From Geoglobus sp. UBA235 (GTDB lineage Archaea; Halobacteriota; Archaeoglobi; Archaeoglobales; Archaeoglobaceae), in the NCBI GenBank assembly GCA_002494725.1, contig DACG01000015.1:1-64000 (forward strand): DNA of 64,000 nucleotides, in the 5' to 3' direction. Below the pieces are notes generated by a model. That model saw nothing but the letters and a program-made list of their open reading frames with translations, made no database searches and was not told the DNA's origin. Positions 1 through 8,420 of this stretch are shown piece by piece; positions within the stretch are counted from its first letter, which is position 1, and every line of letters starts with the position of its first letter. The position numbers and the translations under genes were made by a program.

Positions 1-1
1 T

Positions 2-64
2 AACAGGTTTAGCAAGAAGCTGAGTTATGCGAGGAGGTGGATTAGTAAATTCCTGATTGGTTAA
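2..64 (+). other. possible 3' tail of a truncated upstream CDS
   Basis: An open frame enters from the left edge and ends at TAA (62-64), giving 20 residues rich in Lys, Arg and aromatic residues. Such a tail could end a transposase or another gene, but no family can be recognised from so few residues. Chance openness is possible. Confidence 0.25.
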
Positions 65-251
65 GTTTGTTATGTCCGACACTATAAACAGGCTGCAGAA
101 AGTGATGAATGCAAAAATAAAGAAAGTGCCATAAGGTGAAAATGCTGGATGGTTTATCCAGAAAATCCCGACTAACTACTCTGGGAAGTAATTGTACATT
201 CTTTAGAGTCCAATTGAAAAATAACTCAGGCAGTTTAGAAAGTTGCTGGAC
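65..251. other. intergenic, no gene seen
   Basis: No convincing coding frame is present. A TCCGACA heptamer at 75-81 is the reverse complement of the TGTCGGA motif that clusters near 10.9-11.0 kb. A very short reading frame starts at an ATG near 107 but is not supported. Confidence 0.4.
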
Positions 252-695
252 TCAATTTTTGGACATTCGCTCGTTCAGCTGATTTATCTCCTCCATTGAC
301 AGATACTTCACATAGCCAAGATACTCAAACGCAGCAAGAGCACCATTCAGTGCCATATTCTCGATTAGCTCATAAATCCAGTAATTTTCCCTGAGATGTG
401 ATTTTACGTCTACTCCCTCTTTTTCCATCTCCTTCAAATGGTCGAGAATCGCCTTTACTGTAGTTGCAGAGACAACATCAAGAGCTTTAGCAATCTCCTT
501 AGAGTGTACTTCCACTGCAGTCTTTTCATCAATCTGATATATTACTGGGCCATCTCCAGCTAACTTCTTTCTTACCCAGTAGTATGTTGACCTTGAAAGC
601 AGGTCCCTATCTTCATCAAGCTGGTCAAGTGCAGCCATCAAACCCTTTTCCCTTTTTATCCTCAAATACCTCTCAAGTATTCCCCTTCTTGACAT
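252..695 (-). CDS. hypothetical protein, last gene of the restriction island run
   Basis: A 147-residue, charged, mostly helical soluble protein of unrecognised family. It has no signal peptide or membrane segment. The segment around residues 62-95 (AVEVHSKEIAKALDVVSATT followed by a charged helix) could be a winged-helix-like DNA-binding fold with a helix-turn-helix, which is inference only. It lies 62 nt downstream of the metallopeptidase gene, and the gap holds a TATA-like element (GATATATC near 719-726), so it may also have its own promoter. Position suggests an accessory of the restriction locus or a remnant of the island border. Confidence 0.6.
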   Translation of the reverse strand: MSRRGILERYLRIKREKGLMAALDQLDEDRDLLSRSTYYWVRKKLAGDGPVIYQIDEKTAVEVHSKEIAKALDVVSATTVKAILDHLKEMEKEGVDVKSHLRENYWIYELIENMALNGALAAFEYLGYVKYLSMEEINQLNERMSKN

Positions 696-757
696 AACAG
701 TTATATTTCAGTCAGAAAAGATATATCAACGTTTTTCTCGGACTTTAGTAGTACCTA
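696..757 (-). promoter_or_regulatory. probable promoter of the 147-aa gene
   Basis: Read on the minus strand, an A-rich stretch then GATATATCTTTT precedes the ATG at 695 by about 25-35 nt, as expected for an archaeal TATA box. Next to the preceding stop codon is the imperfect palindrome TAGTAGTACCTATTACT (about 747-763). A related sequence occurs inverted near 11047-11062. Confidence 0.4.
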
Positions 758-1468
758 TTACTTCTCAAGCATTTTGTTCCATATTCTGTTGTTGTGGATA
801 ATATACCAGTATTTAGCAAGCATCTTTTCTTTTTCTCTATAATCAGGACAGTACTTTGAAACCCTCAACCAAAAGTGCCTGTTGTGTTTTCTTTCAACCA
901 GATGTGTTAACTCGTGTATTATCACATACTCAACAAGCTCCTCAGGCAGAGCGGCAAGCTTGATGTTAAAGTTTAGGTTTTTCTTTGCAGAGCAGCTACC
1001 CCACTTGCTTCTGTGAGCTTTAATTAAAAATCTGTTGAATCTGACGTTCATCAGAGACGAATACTGGCTGAGATATCTTTCAAGTTCATTTCCGAGCTCC
1101 TTCTTAATCCAGTTTTTGAGGTAAACGTATGGATTTCTTCCGTCTGGAGCAGAAACCACAATTTTATCCTCGAAGAGTGCTACACTGTATTTCCCTCGTT
1201 TAATTTCCAAATCGTAGAACCTCCCGTATAGCAGGAGCTTATTCTCGTTGCCATTGCTTGATAATTCTCTGTAGCTGTTGATTTCTCTGAACTTCCTGAG
1301 AATCCAGTCCTTCTTGTCCATTATAAAGTCGACTGGCTTGACGGTGGATTTCTTGGGCATAACGACAAGCAGATGTCCGTCTGGCTTCAATTCGAGCCTC
1401 ATGTATTTGACGTTGCGGTAGTCAACAACGTATGGAATCCGAGTTCCTTCAATATCGAGGTATTCCAT
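758..1468 (-). CDS. YgjP/WLM-type zinc metallopeptidase (DUF45)
   Basis: A 236-residue protein of the YgjP-like metallopeptidase family. The zinc motif HELTH is at residues 185-189, followed by HNRHFW (195-200), whose histidine would be the third ligand. The typical RSKWGSCS segment is at 153-160. These proteins are intracellular, SprT-like predicted proteases of unknown substrate, and are often found next to type I restriction genes. The start follows the hsdR stop codon by 2 nt, and the site GAGGGGT overlaps that stop, so it is probably translated with hsdR. Possible roles are turnover of HsdR or of another island product; no substrate is visible. Confidence 0.85.
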   Translation of the reverse strand: MEYLDIEGTRIPYVVDYRNVKYMRLELKPDGHLLVVMPKKSTVKPVDFIMDKKDWILRKFREINSYRELSSNGNENKLLLYGRFYDLEIKRGKYSVALFEDKIVVSAPDGRNPYVYLKNWIKKELGNELERYLSQYSSLMNVRFNRFLIKAHRSKWGSCSAKKNLNFNIKLAALPEELVEYVIIHELTHLVERKHNRHFWLRVSKYCPDYREKEKMLAKYWYIIHNNRIWNKMLEK

Positions 1469-1470
1469 TT

Positions 1471-4392
1471 CTACCCCTCAACGAACTTTACTCCAAGCTT
1501 CATGAGGTCCTTGGTTATTCTGACCATATCTCTGGTTTTTACTCCCGCTTCTCTGAGGAGACCATATATTTCAACAGCCTTTTCCTGTTTAACTGAGTCG
1601 CTGTATGTCCAGGCCGTGTTTGACATCAGAACATTCACGATTTTCTCGGCAAGCTCGGCATTTTCAATGCCATACGTCTTGAGAAGCCAGTAAACACTGA
1701 ATACCTTCGAATCAAGTTTTGAGTCTCTGTATTCTCTTTCAGATTCCACGGCAAATTCAGAATGTCTTAAAAGTTCTTCCAGAGCTTCTTTAGAACTTAT
1801 CTGTTTTCTTTCAAGCCTTTTTATGACTTCTTCTATCTTGTCGACAAGCATTTCAAGATATGGTATCTCCTTCTTTCTCTCCCTGATGTAGAGAATCAGA
1901 CTCCTTCTCAGGTTGTATATTTTGATTCTCTCGTTCAGACCATCATTTTTAAGTAAATCCGCTATGTGTTCATCGATTCTGTAGACTGGCAAGTCATCCA
2001 CGATGTGCTCGATTTCAACATTCTTCCTGATTATTTCTTTCGTCTTTTTCAAAAGCTCTCTTCTCTCTTTCTCCGCAGGATAAAATTCTGCCTTTATCGT
2101 CCTGTGAATCTTGAGCAGTGTTTTGTAGTCTTCAAGATATGGTCTCAAAAATGGGTCTGGGGAGATTATCTCGAAAATCTGCTGTATCTTTTTGAACAGT
2201 TTCATGAACTCCTTTCTCTTCTCCTCTTCGGTAAAGTAATCAACAAGTTTTTCCAGCCTTTTGTCCATGCTTTCATCGCCCTCGAGCAGTTCAATGTATT
2301 CCTTTGCATCATCTATGAGCTCTGAAAACCTCTTTTTGAGCAACTCAAGGTCTATAACTGCCCCCTCGATACTCTCAGCATCGAAAGTTAATGCCTTCTG
2401 CAAATCCTCAAAGATTCCGATGAAGTCCACAATAACTCCTGCTTCCTTTTCGATTTCCTCATCTATATATGGTCTGTTAACCCTCGCAATTGCCTGTAAA
2501 AGAGTGTGGTCTTTCATTGGCTTGTCCAGATACATTGTTTGCAGAATTGGGGCATCGTAGCCAGTAAGAAGCTTTTCGGTTACTATGAAAATCTTTGGCA
2601 ATTTGGTCTTGTCCTTGAAATTCTTTCTGACAATCTTTTCTTCTTCATCGCTCAGCCAGTACTTTCTGAGAAGCTCACTATCCTTATTACTGCTTGTATA
2701 CACGACTTTGAAATAATCAGGTGGCAAAGGACTCTCTCCACTCTCATAAAGCTCCCTGAAGGCTTCCATATACATTGCACACGCCTCTCTATCAACAGCG
2801 ACAACAAATGCTTTGAAACCAGAAGGTTCCACAAAATTCCTGTAATGCTCTGCAATGAATTTTGCAACCTTCCTTGTCCTGTCCTCAGCTTTCAAGGCCT
2901 CCTTGATTTTTGGTATTCTGTCAAGGAGCTTGTTCAGCTCCTCCACACTGGCAACACCGCTTTCCTCGTATAATCTAAAGAATTCTTCGAGAATCTCCTC
3001 TCTGTTAATCCTGTATTCCAAGGGTGCAAGGTTGTAATACAGGGGAACGGTTGTTCCGTCGCTTATGGAATCCTTGATGCTGTATTTGTCAAGGTATCTT
3101 CTTCTGTATTTCTCTTCATCTTCTCTTGCGAAGAGATTGAATGTTCCCTTTCCAACCTTGCCCTTGTCTATTGGAGTTCCAGTAAATCCAAATAGCATTG
3201 CATTTGGCAGCGCTGACCGCATGTAAACTCCCAAATCTCCTTCCTGGGAGCGGTGAGCCTCATCTATGAACACGATTATGTTGTCTCTCGTGTTGATATT
3301 CTCTTCCATGCCCTGAAATTTGTGTATGAGCGTTACAACCACACCTCTGTAATCGGATTTCAGCAAACTTTTGAGGTGCTGCTTGCTTTCAGCAACCTCA
3401 AACGGGAGGCCAAAAGCTTCAAGATTTCTCGAAAGCTGGTCCTGCAAGTCTATTCTGTCAACAACCATCAGAATTGTCGGACTTTCAAGCTCTGGAATTT
3501 TTCTCAATTTTTTGGCTGTAACCATCATTGTCAGGGTCTTTCCTGAGCCCTGCGTGTGCCAGATTAATCCTGTTTTTGCATCTCGTGTCTTAATTCTCTC
3601 GATTATTCTCTCTACAGCCCTAATCTGGTGGGGCCTTAAAATATACTTGTTAAGCTCGTCATCCTGATTGAAGAAAACGATGTAGTCTTCGATAATTCCG
3701 AGAACTCGCTCCTTTTTGAACAGACTCCTTACCAAATCTTCCAGTCCTCTTTCAGAGGTCTCGGTCTTCCACTTGTAGAGGTTTCTTTCGTTGAAGTTCC
3801 ATGTTGCTGAATAGTAGAGATGTAATCCCTCACTCAGTACATAGAACTGCATGTATTTCATGAGTGATGGTGCCTGTTCGTGATACCTCTTTATCTGGCT
3901 GAAGGCCTCACCCAGCCAGTCGTCAAATTCACTTCCAGCAAAAGGTGCTTTTGTCTCAATTACAGCTACTGGGATTCCGTTTACGAAAAGCGTGAAATCT
4001 GTTCGTATCCTTTTCACATCCTCAAACCAGAACTCCACGGTGAAGTTGAAAGAATTGTTTTCTGGATTTTCAAAGTCTATGAGCTTCAGGTTAAGCTCTC
4101 TGTTCTCTCTACTGCTGAAAAACGTTTTTTCAGCTCTGAGAAATTTCAGAAATTCTTCATTTCCCTCTATAGTTTCTCTAATCAACTTCAACCTTCTTAT
4201 AACGTCACTGGCCTCGTCCTCAGTCATCACAGGATTGAGTTCGAGGAGCTTCGGCCTCAGTATTGGGATCAACAGGGGTTCTTTCATGTTCGTGCGCAGA
4301 ATGTCCATCCTTTCGGGAGATATGAACTCCCAGCCCAGTCCTACAAGGTATTCCATTATAGGTCTCTGGGCTGTGTTGAATTCGTTGAACAT
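1471..4392 (-). CDS. hsdR: type I restriction enzyme, HsdR subunit
   Basis: A 973-residue motor and nuclease subunit of a type I restriction-modification complex. The N-terminal nuclease shows Asp132 and the E-T-K triad (Glu146, Lys148) of the PD-(D/E)XK fold. The helicase part follows: Walker A HTQGSGKT (279-286), DEAH (377-380), FTGTP (about 403-407) and the motif VI-like QAIARVNRP. A long helical C-terminus would bind the methyltransferase core. Length is normal for the family and no frameshift is seen. A good site (AGGTGATAGCTA) precedes the ATG. It would translocate DNA and cut it when bound to HsdM2-HsdS, so its activity depends on the damaged hsdM gene of the same locus. Confidence 0.95.
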   Translation of the reverse strand: MFNEFNTAQRPIMEYLVGLGWEFISPERMDILRTNMKEPLLIPILRPKLLELNPVMTEDEASDVIRRLKLIRETIEGNEEFLKFLRAEKTFFSSRENRELNLKLIDFENPENNSFNFTVEFWFEDVKRIRTDFTLFVNGIPVAVIETKAPFAGSEFDDWLGEAFSQIKRYHEQAPSLMKYMQFYVLSEGLHLYYSATWNFNERNLYKWKTETSERGLEDLVRSLFKKERVLGIIEDYIVFFNQDDELNKYILRPHQIRAVERIIERIKTRDAKTGLIWHTQGSGKTLTMMVTAKKLRKIPELESPTILMVVDRIDLQDQLSRNLEAFGLPFEVAESKQHLKSLLKSDYRGVVVTLIHKFQGMEENINTRDNIIVFIDEAHRSQEGDLGVYMRSALPNAMLFGFTGTPIDKGKVGKGTFNLFAREDEEKYRRRYLDKYSIKDSISDGTTVPLYYNLAPLEYRINREEILEEFFRLYEESGVASVEELNKLLDRIPKIKEALKAEDRTRKVAKFIAEHYRNFVEPSGFKAFVVAVDREACAMYMEAFRELYESGESPLPPDYFKVVYTSSNKDSELLRKYWLSDEEEKIVRKNFKDKTKLPKIFIVTEKLLTGYDAPILQTMYLDKPMKDHTLLQAIARVNRPYIDEEIEKEAGVIVDFIGIFEDLQKALTFDAESIEGAVIDLELLKKRFSELIDDAKEYIELLEGDESMDKRLEKLVDYFTEEEKRKEFMKLFKKIQQIFEIISPDPFLRPYLEDYKTLLKIHRTIKAEFYPAEKERRELLKKTKEIIRKNVEIEHIVDDLPVYRIDEHIADLLKNDGLNERIKIYNLRRSLILYIRERKKEIPYLEMLVDKIEEVIKRLERKQISSKEALEELLRHSEFAVESEREYRDSKLDSKVFSVYWLLKTYGIENAELAEKIVNVLMSNTAWTYSDSVKQEKAVEIYGLLREAGVKTRDMVRITKDLMKLGVKFVEG

Positions 4393-4447
4393 TAGCTATC
4401 ACCTTTCGACAAAATTAAAAACTGAGAAAGAAATAAGGTTTTTTGTC

Positions 4448-4777
4448 TTAATCACTTTCATAAACGTACTTCAGGTTTCCATCTTTATCTCTTACTTCAA
4501 TTTTAATGCTGTCTTTTAAATAAATAGTTTCTGTGTTTTCTATTACAACATCTCTTATGAGTTTTTGAGATGTTAAAAGAAGAACATTTGCGAAAATTCC
4601 TATCAAGGCCCCAACTAACGAACCGACAAAAACGCCAAAACCACCATAGACAAACGATAGATAATACGAAAGCACAGAGGCAATCACTACGCTTGTACCA
4701 ACGAATATAAGGGAAGCCACCAATACTGGCTTGTTCCATATTAGTTCGACATTTTGTAAATAAATTTTAGAGCTCAT
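4448..4777 (-). CDS. small membrane protein inside the type I RM operon
   Basis: A 109-residue protein with hydrophobic segments at about residues 16-40 and 45-72, probably two helices joined by a glycine-rich turn, then a soluble tail of about 35 residues rich in charged residues. It lies between hsdS and hsdR. Its ribosome site AGGTG overlaps the hsdS stop, so it is almost certainly translated from the same message. No family is recognised. A membrane partner is not part of standard type I systems; it could tether the complex, sense phage entry, or be an unrelated cargo gene. Confidence 0.75.
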   Translation of the reverse strand: MSSKIYLQNVELIWNKPVLVASLIFVGTSVVIASVLSYYLSFVYGGFGVFVGSLVGALIGIFANVLLLTSQKLIRDVVIENTETIYLKDSIKIEVRDKDGNLKYVYESD

Positions 4778-4785
4778 AGTATCAC

Positions 4786-6156
4786 CTATATCATGCTTAG
4801 AGTCTCGAATTTTTCTGGTGGAATTTCGAGGTCTTTAACCCTTATCTGCGCAGTCATAAGTTTGTGTAGCATCGTTTTGAAGAGGTCTTGAAGAACTTCT
4901 TTCTTCTTTTTTGCGATTTCGATTTTTCTATCTACAGTTTGGAGGATTTGAACAATTTGTTTTTGTTCTTCAAGAGTTGGGGGTACTGCAACTTTTATTG
5001 AACGAACTAATGAGAGGTTCAAATTTGGTTGATTTGACCCATGTCCTAACTCCCTTATTTGGACGTATCTGAACTGGCACCAATAGAAGAGATAAGAAGT
5101 ATCTAATGTATTATCTTTTGGGGTTAATGCAGCACATGCTTGGTTAATTGCAGCATCGATACCCAATATTGCACATCTTCCACGTGTTACGCCTTGCCCA
5201 TACATTGCAATTAAAAGTGTACCAGCAGGATATATTTTGGCATTTGAATTCTTAAGCCCAAGTTCAGTTAGAGTCTCTTCGGTGTTTCTGATAATGCCAT
5301 ATTCTATTTCGGTGGATTTTACCCAAGGAATCTCTCCTCCGAAATATTCTGGGTTCTTTCTGCTTGGTGTTCCGCCTGTCCCTACATGGCATACCTCTCC
5401 AATAGTAGTTATTTTCCAATGCTCAGGCACTTCCCCAATCTCCGTCTGCTTCGTTGGCTGGCTGGCATCAAGTCCTTTGGTAAACAAACGATGCATCAAC
5501 GACTTCTTTAGCTCTTTCGTGGTTTCGATGATTTTATCCTGCTGTTCTATCGCTCTCTGAATTGTTCTCAGAACGTAGACGATTTTCTTCTGTTCTTCGA
5601 GTGGTGGGAGTGGGATTTTTACAATTTTTGAGAAATCTTCGACCTTTATTCTCTTTCTATTCGTCGAACCAACAGCATAATTTCTGATTGATTCCCAGAC
5701 AATTGGTTGAGAAAGATAATATGAAACATAATCCATGCTTGCAATGTCTTTTCTTAAATTTAAGATTGGAAAATCTGAAGAGACCACTGCACCATCAAGT
5801 TCTGGAGGAACAAAACCATAGGCACCATTTCGTGCATCAATTTTTGAAAATATAAAATCACCTTCCCTCACCTGATACATGGTTTTCGTTCCAATATTTT
5901 CCCCTTTTTTGAGTTCTCTGAGGTGTATACCTTTAGCGTATAATTTCACGGTAACGAGCTTGTATTCCCTATCATCTTCTATACTAATTTTCCTCTCCTT
6001 TTTACTGACTTCTCTGAAAATCTTTCCAAGTTCTACAACATCCCAGTCCTCAGGCAATTCATAACCATAGAGCTCCTTTTTTTCTTCCTTTTCTTCCTCA
6101 TCAACCCCTTTAATGTCCTCTCCGCTTTCATCGAAAAATTCATCGAGAGTTTTCAT
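4786..6156 (-). CDS. hsdS: type I restriction enzyme, HsdS specificity subunit
   Basis: About 456 residues containing two target-recognition domains, each followed by a conserved helix. The repeated PPLEEQKKIV (first half) and PPTLEEQKQIV (second half) mark the ends of the two recognition domains. This subunit sets the bipartite DNA target for both methylation and cleavage. The open frame begins with GTG directly after the vapC stop, but the ATG at 6156 is preceded by AGGTG at 6 nt and is preferred. The gene is intact and of normal length. It is separated from hsdM by vapBC, an unusual order. Confidence 0.93.
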   Translation of the reverse strand: MKTLDEFFDESGEDIKGVDEEEKEEKKELYGYELPEDWDVVELGKIFREVSKKERKISIEDDREYKLVTVKLYAKGIHLRELKKGENIGTKTMYQVREGDFIFSKIDARNGAYGFVPPELDGAVVSSDFPILNLRKDIASMDYVSYYLSQPIVWESIRNYAVGSTNRKRIKVEDFSKIVKIPLPPLEEQKKIVYVLRTIQRAIEQQDKIIETTKELKKSLMHRLFTKGLDASQPTKQTEIGEVPEHWKITTIGEVCHVGTGGTPSRKNPEYFGGEIPWVKSTEIEYGIIRNTEETLTELGLKNSNAKIYPAGTLLIAMYGQGVTRGRCAILGIDAAINQACAALTPKDNTLDTSYLFYWCQFRYVQIRELGHGSNQPNLNLSLVRSIKVAVPPTLEEQKQIVQILQTVDRKIEIAKKKKEVLQDLFKTMLHKLMTAQIRVKDLEIPPEKFETLSMI

Positions 6157-6165
6157 TGCGGACAC

Positions 6166-6603
6166 CTAAATGTTGTCAATAAGCTCTATGTCCTCCTCTT
6201 TGCATGCCCTTTCGAAATCACCATCAAATGAAATCAGATGTTTTATCCCATAAAACTTGCAGGTGGCAAGGATTAGAGCATCATTTGGCAACAGGCCATA
6301 TTTTTTGACAAACTCATAAGCCAGATTCCTAACTTCTTTATTCATCTCCAGCTCCTCAAAAATTTCGAAGAGCATGAAGAGTTCTTCAAGCTCATCTTTC
6401 TTCTCAATAATTAGTTCTGGATTCTTCTTCAATTCGTAGCTCTTTTTCCCAGTAATCGCTTTCAAGTAAACCATGAAAACCTCGCTGAAAACAATGGCGT
6501 TTGAGTGAAGAGTGTACTTATTCCTGATTTCTGACAAATCCAGCTTCCCTTCAAGATGGTTGATGATGACATTGCTATCAACAAACGCCTTTAAATCCCC
6601 CAT
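6166..6603 (-). CDS. vapC: VapC-like PIN-domain toxin
   Basis: A 145-residue PIN-domain ribonuclease. The expected acidic set is visible: Asp in VDSNVIINH near the N-terminus, Glu in SEVFMVY, Asp in PNDALILA, and Asp in SFDGDF near the C-terminus. VapC toxins cleave RNA (tRNA or rRNA) when released from their antitoxin. The gene overlaps the upstream antitoxin by 13 nt, the usual coupling for this toxin-antitoxin type. Its insertion between hsdM and hsdS may stabilise the restriction locus or act as a back-up abortive response if modification fails; that role is inference. Confidence 0.9.
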   Translation of the reverse strand: MGDLKAFVDSNVIINHLEGKLDLSEIRNKYTLHSNAIVFSEVFMVYLKAITGKKSYELKKNPELIIEKKDELEELFMLFEIFEELEMNKEVRNLAYEFVKKYGLLPNDALILATCKFYGIKHLISFDGDFERACKEEDIELIDNI

Positions 6604-6779
6604 TCCTCGTCTACCTCTTCGAGCAACTTCTCAAGATTCTTGCCTTTGAACTTCCCGTGAAGCTTTTTCAAATTGTATTCGAGCATAATTTCTCTCTCAA
6701 GTCTCTCGACTACCCTGTCCAAATCCACCTGTTTCAAAACCTCATCTGGGATTTTGAGCCTGACAGTTATCTCGCTCAT
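6591..6779 (-). CDS. vapB: VapB-like antitoxin
   Basis: About 62 residues. The N-terminus (MSEITVRLKIPDEV) resembles a ribbon-helix-helix or related DNA-binding segment, followed by a charged helix that would wrap the PIN toxin. The frame opens earlier with TTG at 6794, but the ATG at 6779 has GGTG at 6 nt and is the better start. It overlaps vapC. It would neutralise VapC and, with it, repress its own transcription. The 5' end lies 38 nt below the hsdM stop, a space that could hold a separate promoter. Confidence 0.85.
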   Translation of the reverse strand: MSEITVRLKIPDEVLKQVDLDRVVERLEREIMLEYNLKKLHGKFKGKNLEKLLEEVDEEWGI

Positions 6780-6817
6780 ATATGACACCTTCAAAGATTA
6801 TTGTTGTACAATGCTAT

Positions 6818-8395
6818 TTAAGGATTCTCTGCCCTTGAATTCAGAAAGCCTTCAAATCCGAGTTTTACGAGTATCTCGTTCAGCTCTGCATCTATCTCTT
6901 TCTCCTCTCTTGAAAGCACTCTCAAGTCCTCAAGGATTTTGTCCACATTTCTATACTGCTCTTCTTCAAGAACACTGACGTATCTTGATGGGCTGAGGTT
7001 GTAGTCGTTCTTTCTCGCCTCCTCTATTGTTATAATCCTGCTGAACTTTTCAACCTCTTCGGAGTTTTCGTAGACTCTGGTTATTTTGTCTATGGAATCC
7101 TTTGAGATGATGTTCTTTGGAGTTCCCTTTACAAACTCCTTTGAGGCGTTAATCAGCAAAATCTTGCCCTTTCTATCTTCAGGCTTGTTATTGTTAATGA
7201 CAAGTATGACTCCTGCAGCGGTTGTGTTGTAGAACAGGTTTTCTGGTGTCAGAATAACTGCCTCAATCAAATCCCTTTCAACGAATTTCTTTCTTATCTC
7301 CTTCTCCCTGTCTCTCCCCTGACTTCCTGAACCTCTCGAAACAGCTCCAGTGTCAATAATCACCACAAGCTTTCCGTCTTCTTTCAGAGAAGAATACATG
7401 TGCTGAATCCAGCCTCAGTCTGCTGTGTTGCCAGGCGGTATTCCGAAGCTGAAGCGGTTGTATATATCTCTTTCAAAAATCTCGACTGGAATATCCTGAT
7501 TCCACGGGGGATTGGCTATTACCTTTTTGAACTTCTTGACCCTCCCATCCTCAACAAACTTCGGATTTGCGAATGTATCGCCCCTCTGAATATCTGCCTC
7601 CATGTTGTGTATTATGACGTTCATTCTCGCTATGGCGTAGGTGAACGGTATTTTCTCCTGCCCGAAGAGCTGGAGAGGTTCTTTTCCTCCTTTTTCCCTG
7701 ACGTACAGCTGGGACTTTATCAGCAGACCTCCAGAACCGCATGCAGGGTCGTAAACCTCATCACCTGGCTCTGGGTCGAGCAGGCTAACCATCAACCAGC
7801 CCACTTCATAAGGCGTATAGAACTCGCCAGCTGACTGTCCGCTATCCTCGGCAAACTTCCTAATCATGTACTCATAAGCCCTGCCGAGAATGTCTGGCTC
7901 TACATCTTTAATTCCGAGCCTCATCCTGTTAAGGATGCGTGCAACATTGTAGAGAACTTCATCGCTGAGTATTCTCTCTCCACCAGTGGTTTCGTTGAAA
8001 TCCACAACATCAATAACGCCACTCAGCTCTGGATTTTCTTTGGCGATTGCTCTCATTGCCTCAGTAATCTTTTCTCCAAGACCTATTGCTCTGTTTGTGA
8101 CATTCTTCCAGAGATACTCCTCTGGTATGATGAATCTGGTTGAAATCGGCTTTCCAAATTCTGTTTTCTCAGTCTCAAGAAGCTCATAAACCTCGTCTTT
8201 GTTGGCAGCCACCCCTTTCTCTATTAGCCGTTCAACCTCATCTTCAAAAACTTCTGAGAGCCTTTTGTAGAAAATCAGAGGGAGGATGTATTTTTTGTAG
8301 TCTGAAGCTTCTACAGACCCTCTAATAAGACTTGCAGCTTCCCAGAGTATGTTTTCGAGTTTTTTCAGTACTTCGTTTTTGTTCTGGATGAGCAT
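6818..8395 (-). pseudogene. hsdM: type I DNA methyltransferase HsdM, interrupted by an in-frame TGA
   Basis: Read through, the gene would give about 525 residues, normal for HsdM. The N-terminal helical domain is followed by the SAM motif DPACGSGG (216-223) and the catalytic NPPW (295-298). After GNTAD (residue 326) comes TGA at 7415-7417, and then the same frame continues with GWIQHMYSSL to the natural stop at 6818. HsdM proteins usually read an aromatic residue, often Trp, at this place, so a single TGG-to-TGA change explains the break. No base is inserted or lost. An ATG at 7399 could restart translation of the last 193 residues. Either methylation is lost, two fragments complement each other, the stop is read through, or the base is a sequencing error. 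Confidence 0.9.
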
Positions 8396-8420
8396 TTTAC
8401 CACCCTACTTGACTGTCTGC

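Noticed and set aside
7415..7417. TGA in hsdM as a selenocysteine codon
   Set aside because: The family expects an aromatic residue here, not Cys, no SECIS-like structure is evident, and selenoprotein synthesis is not known in Archaeoglobales.
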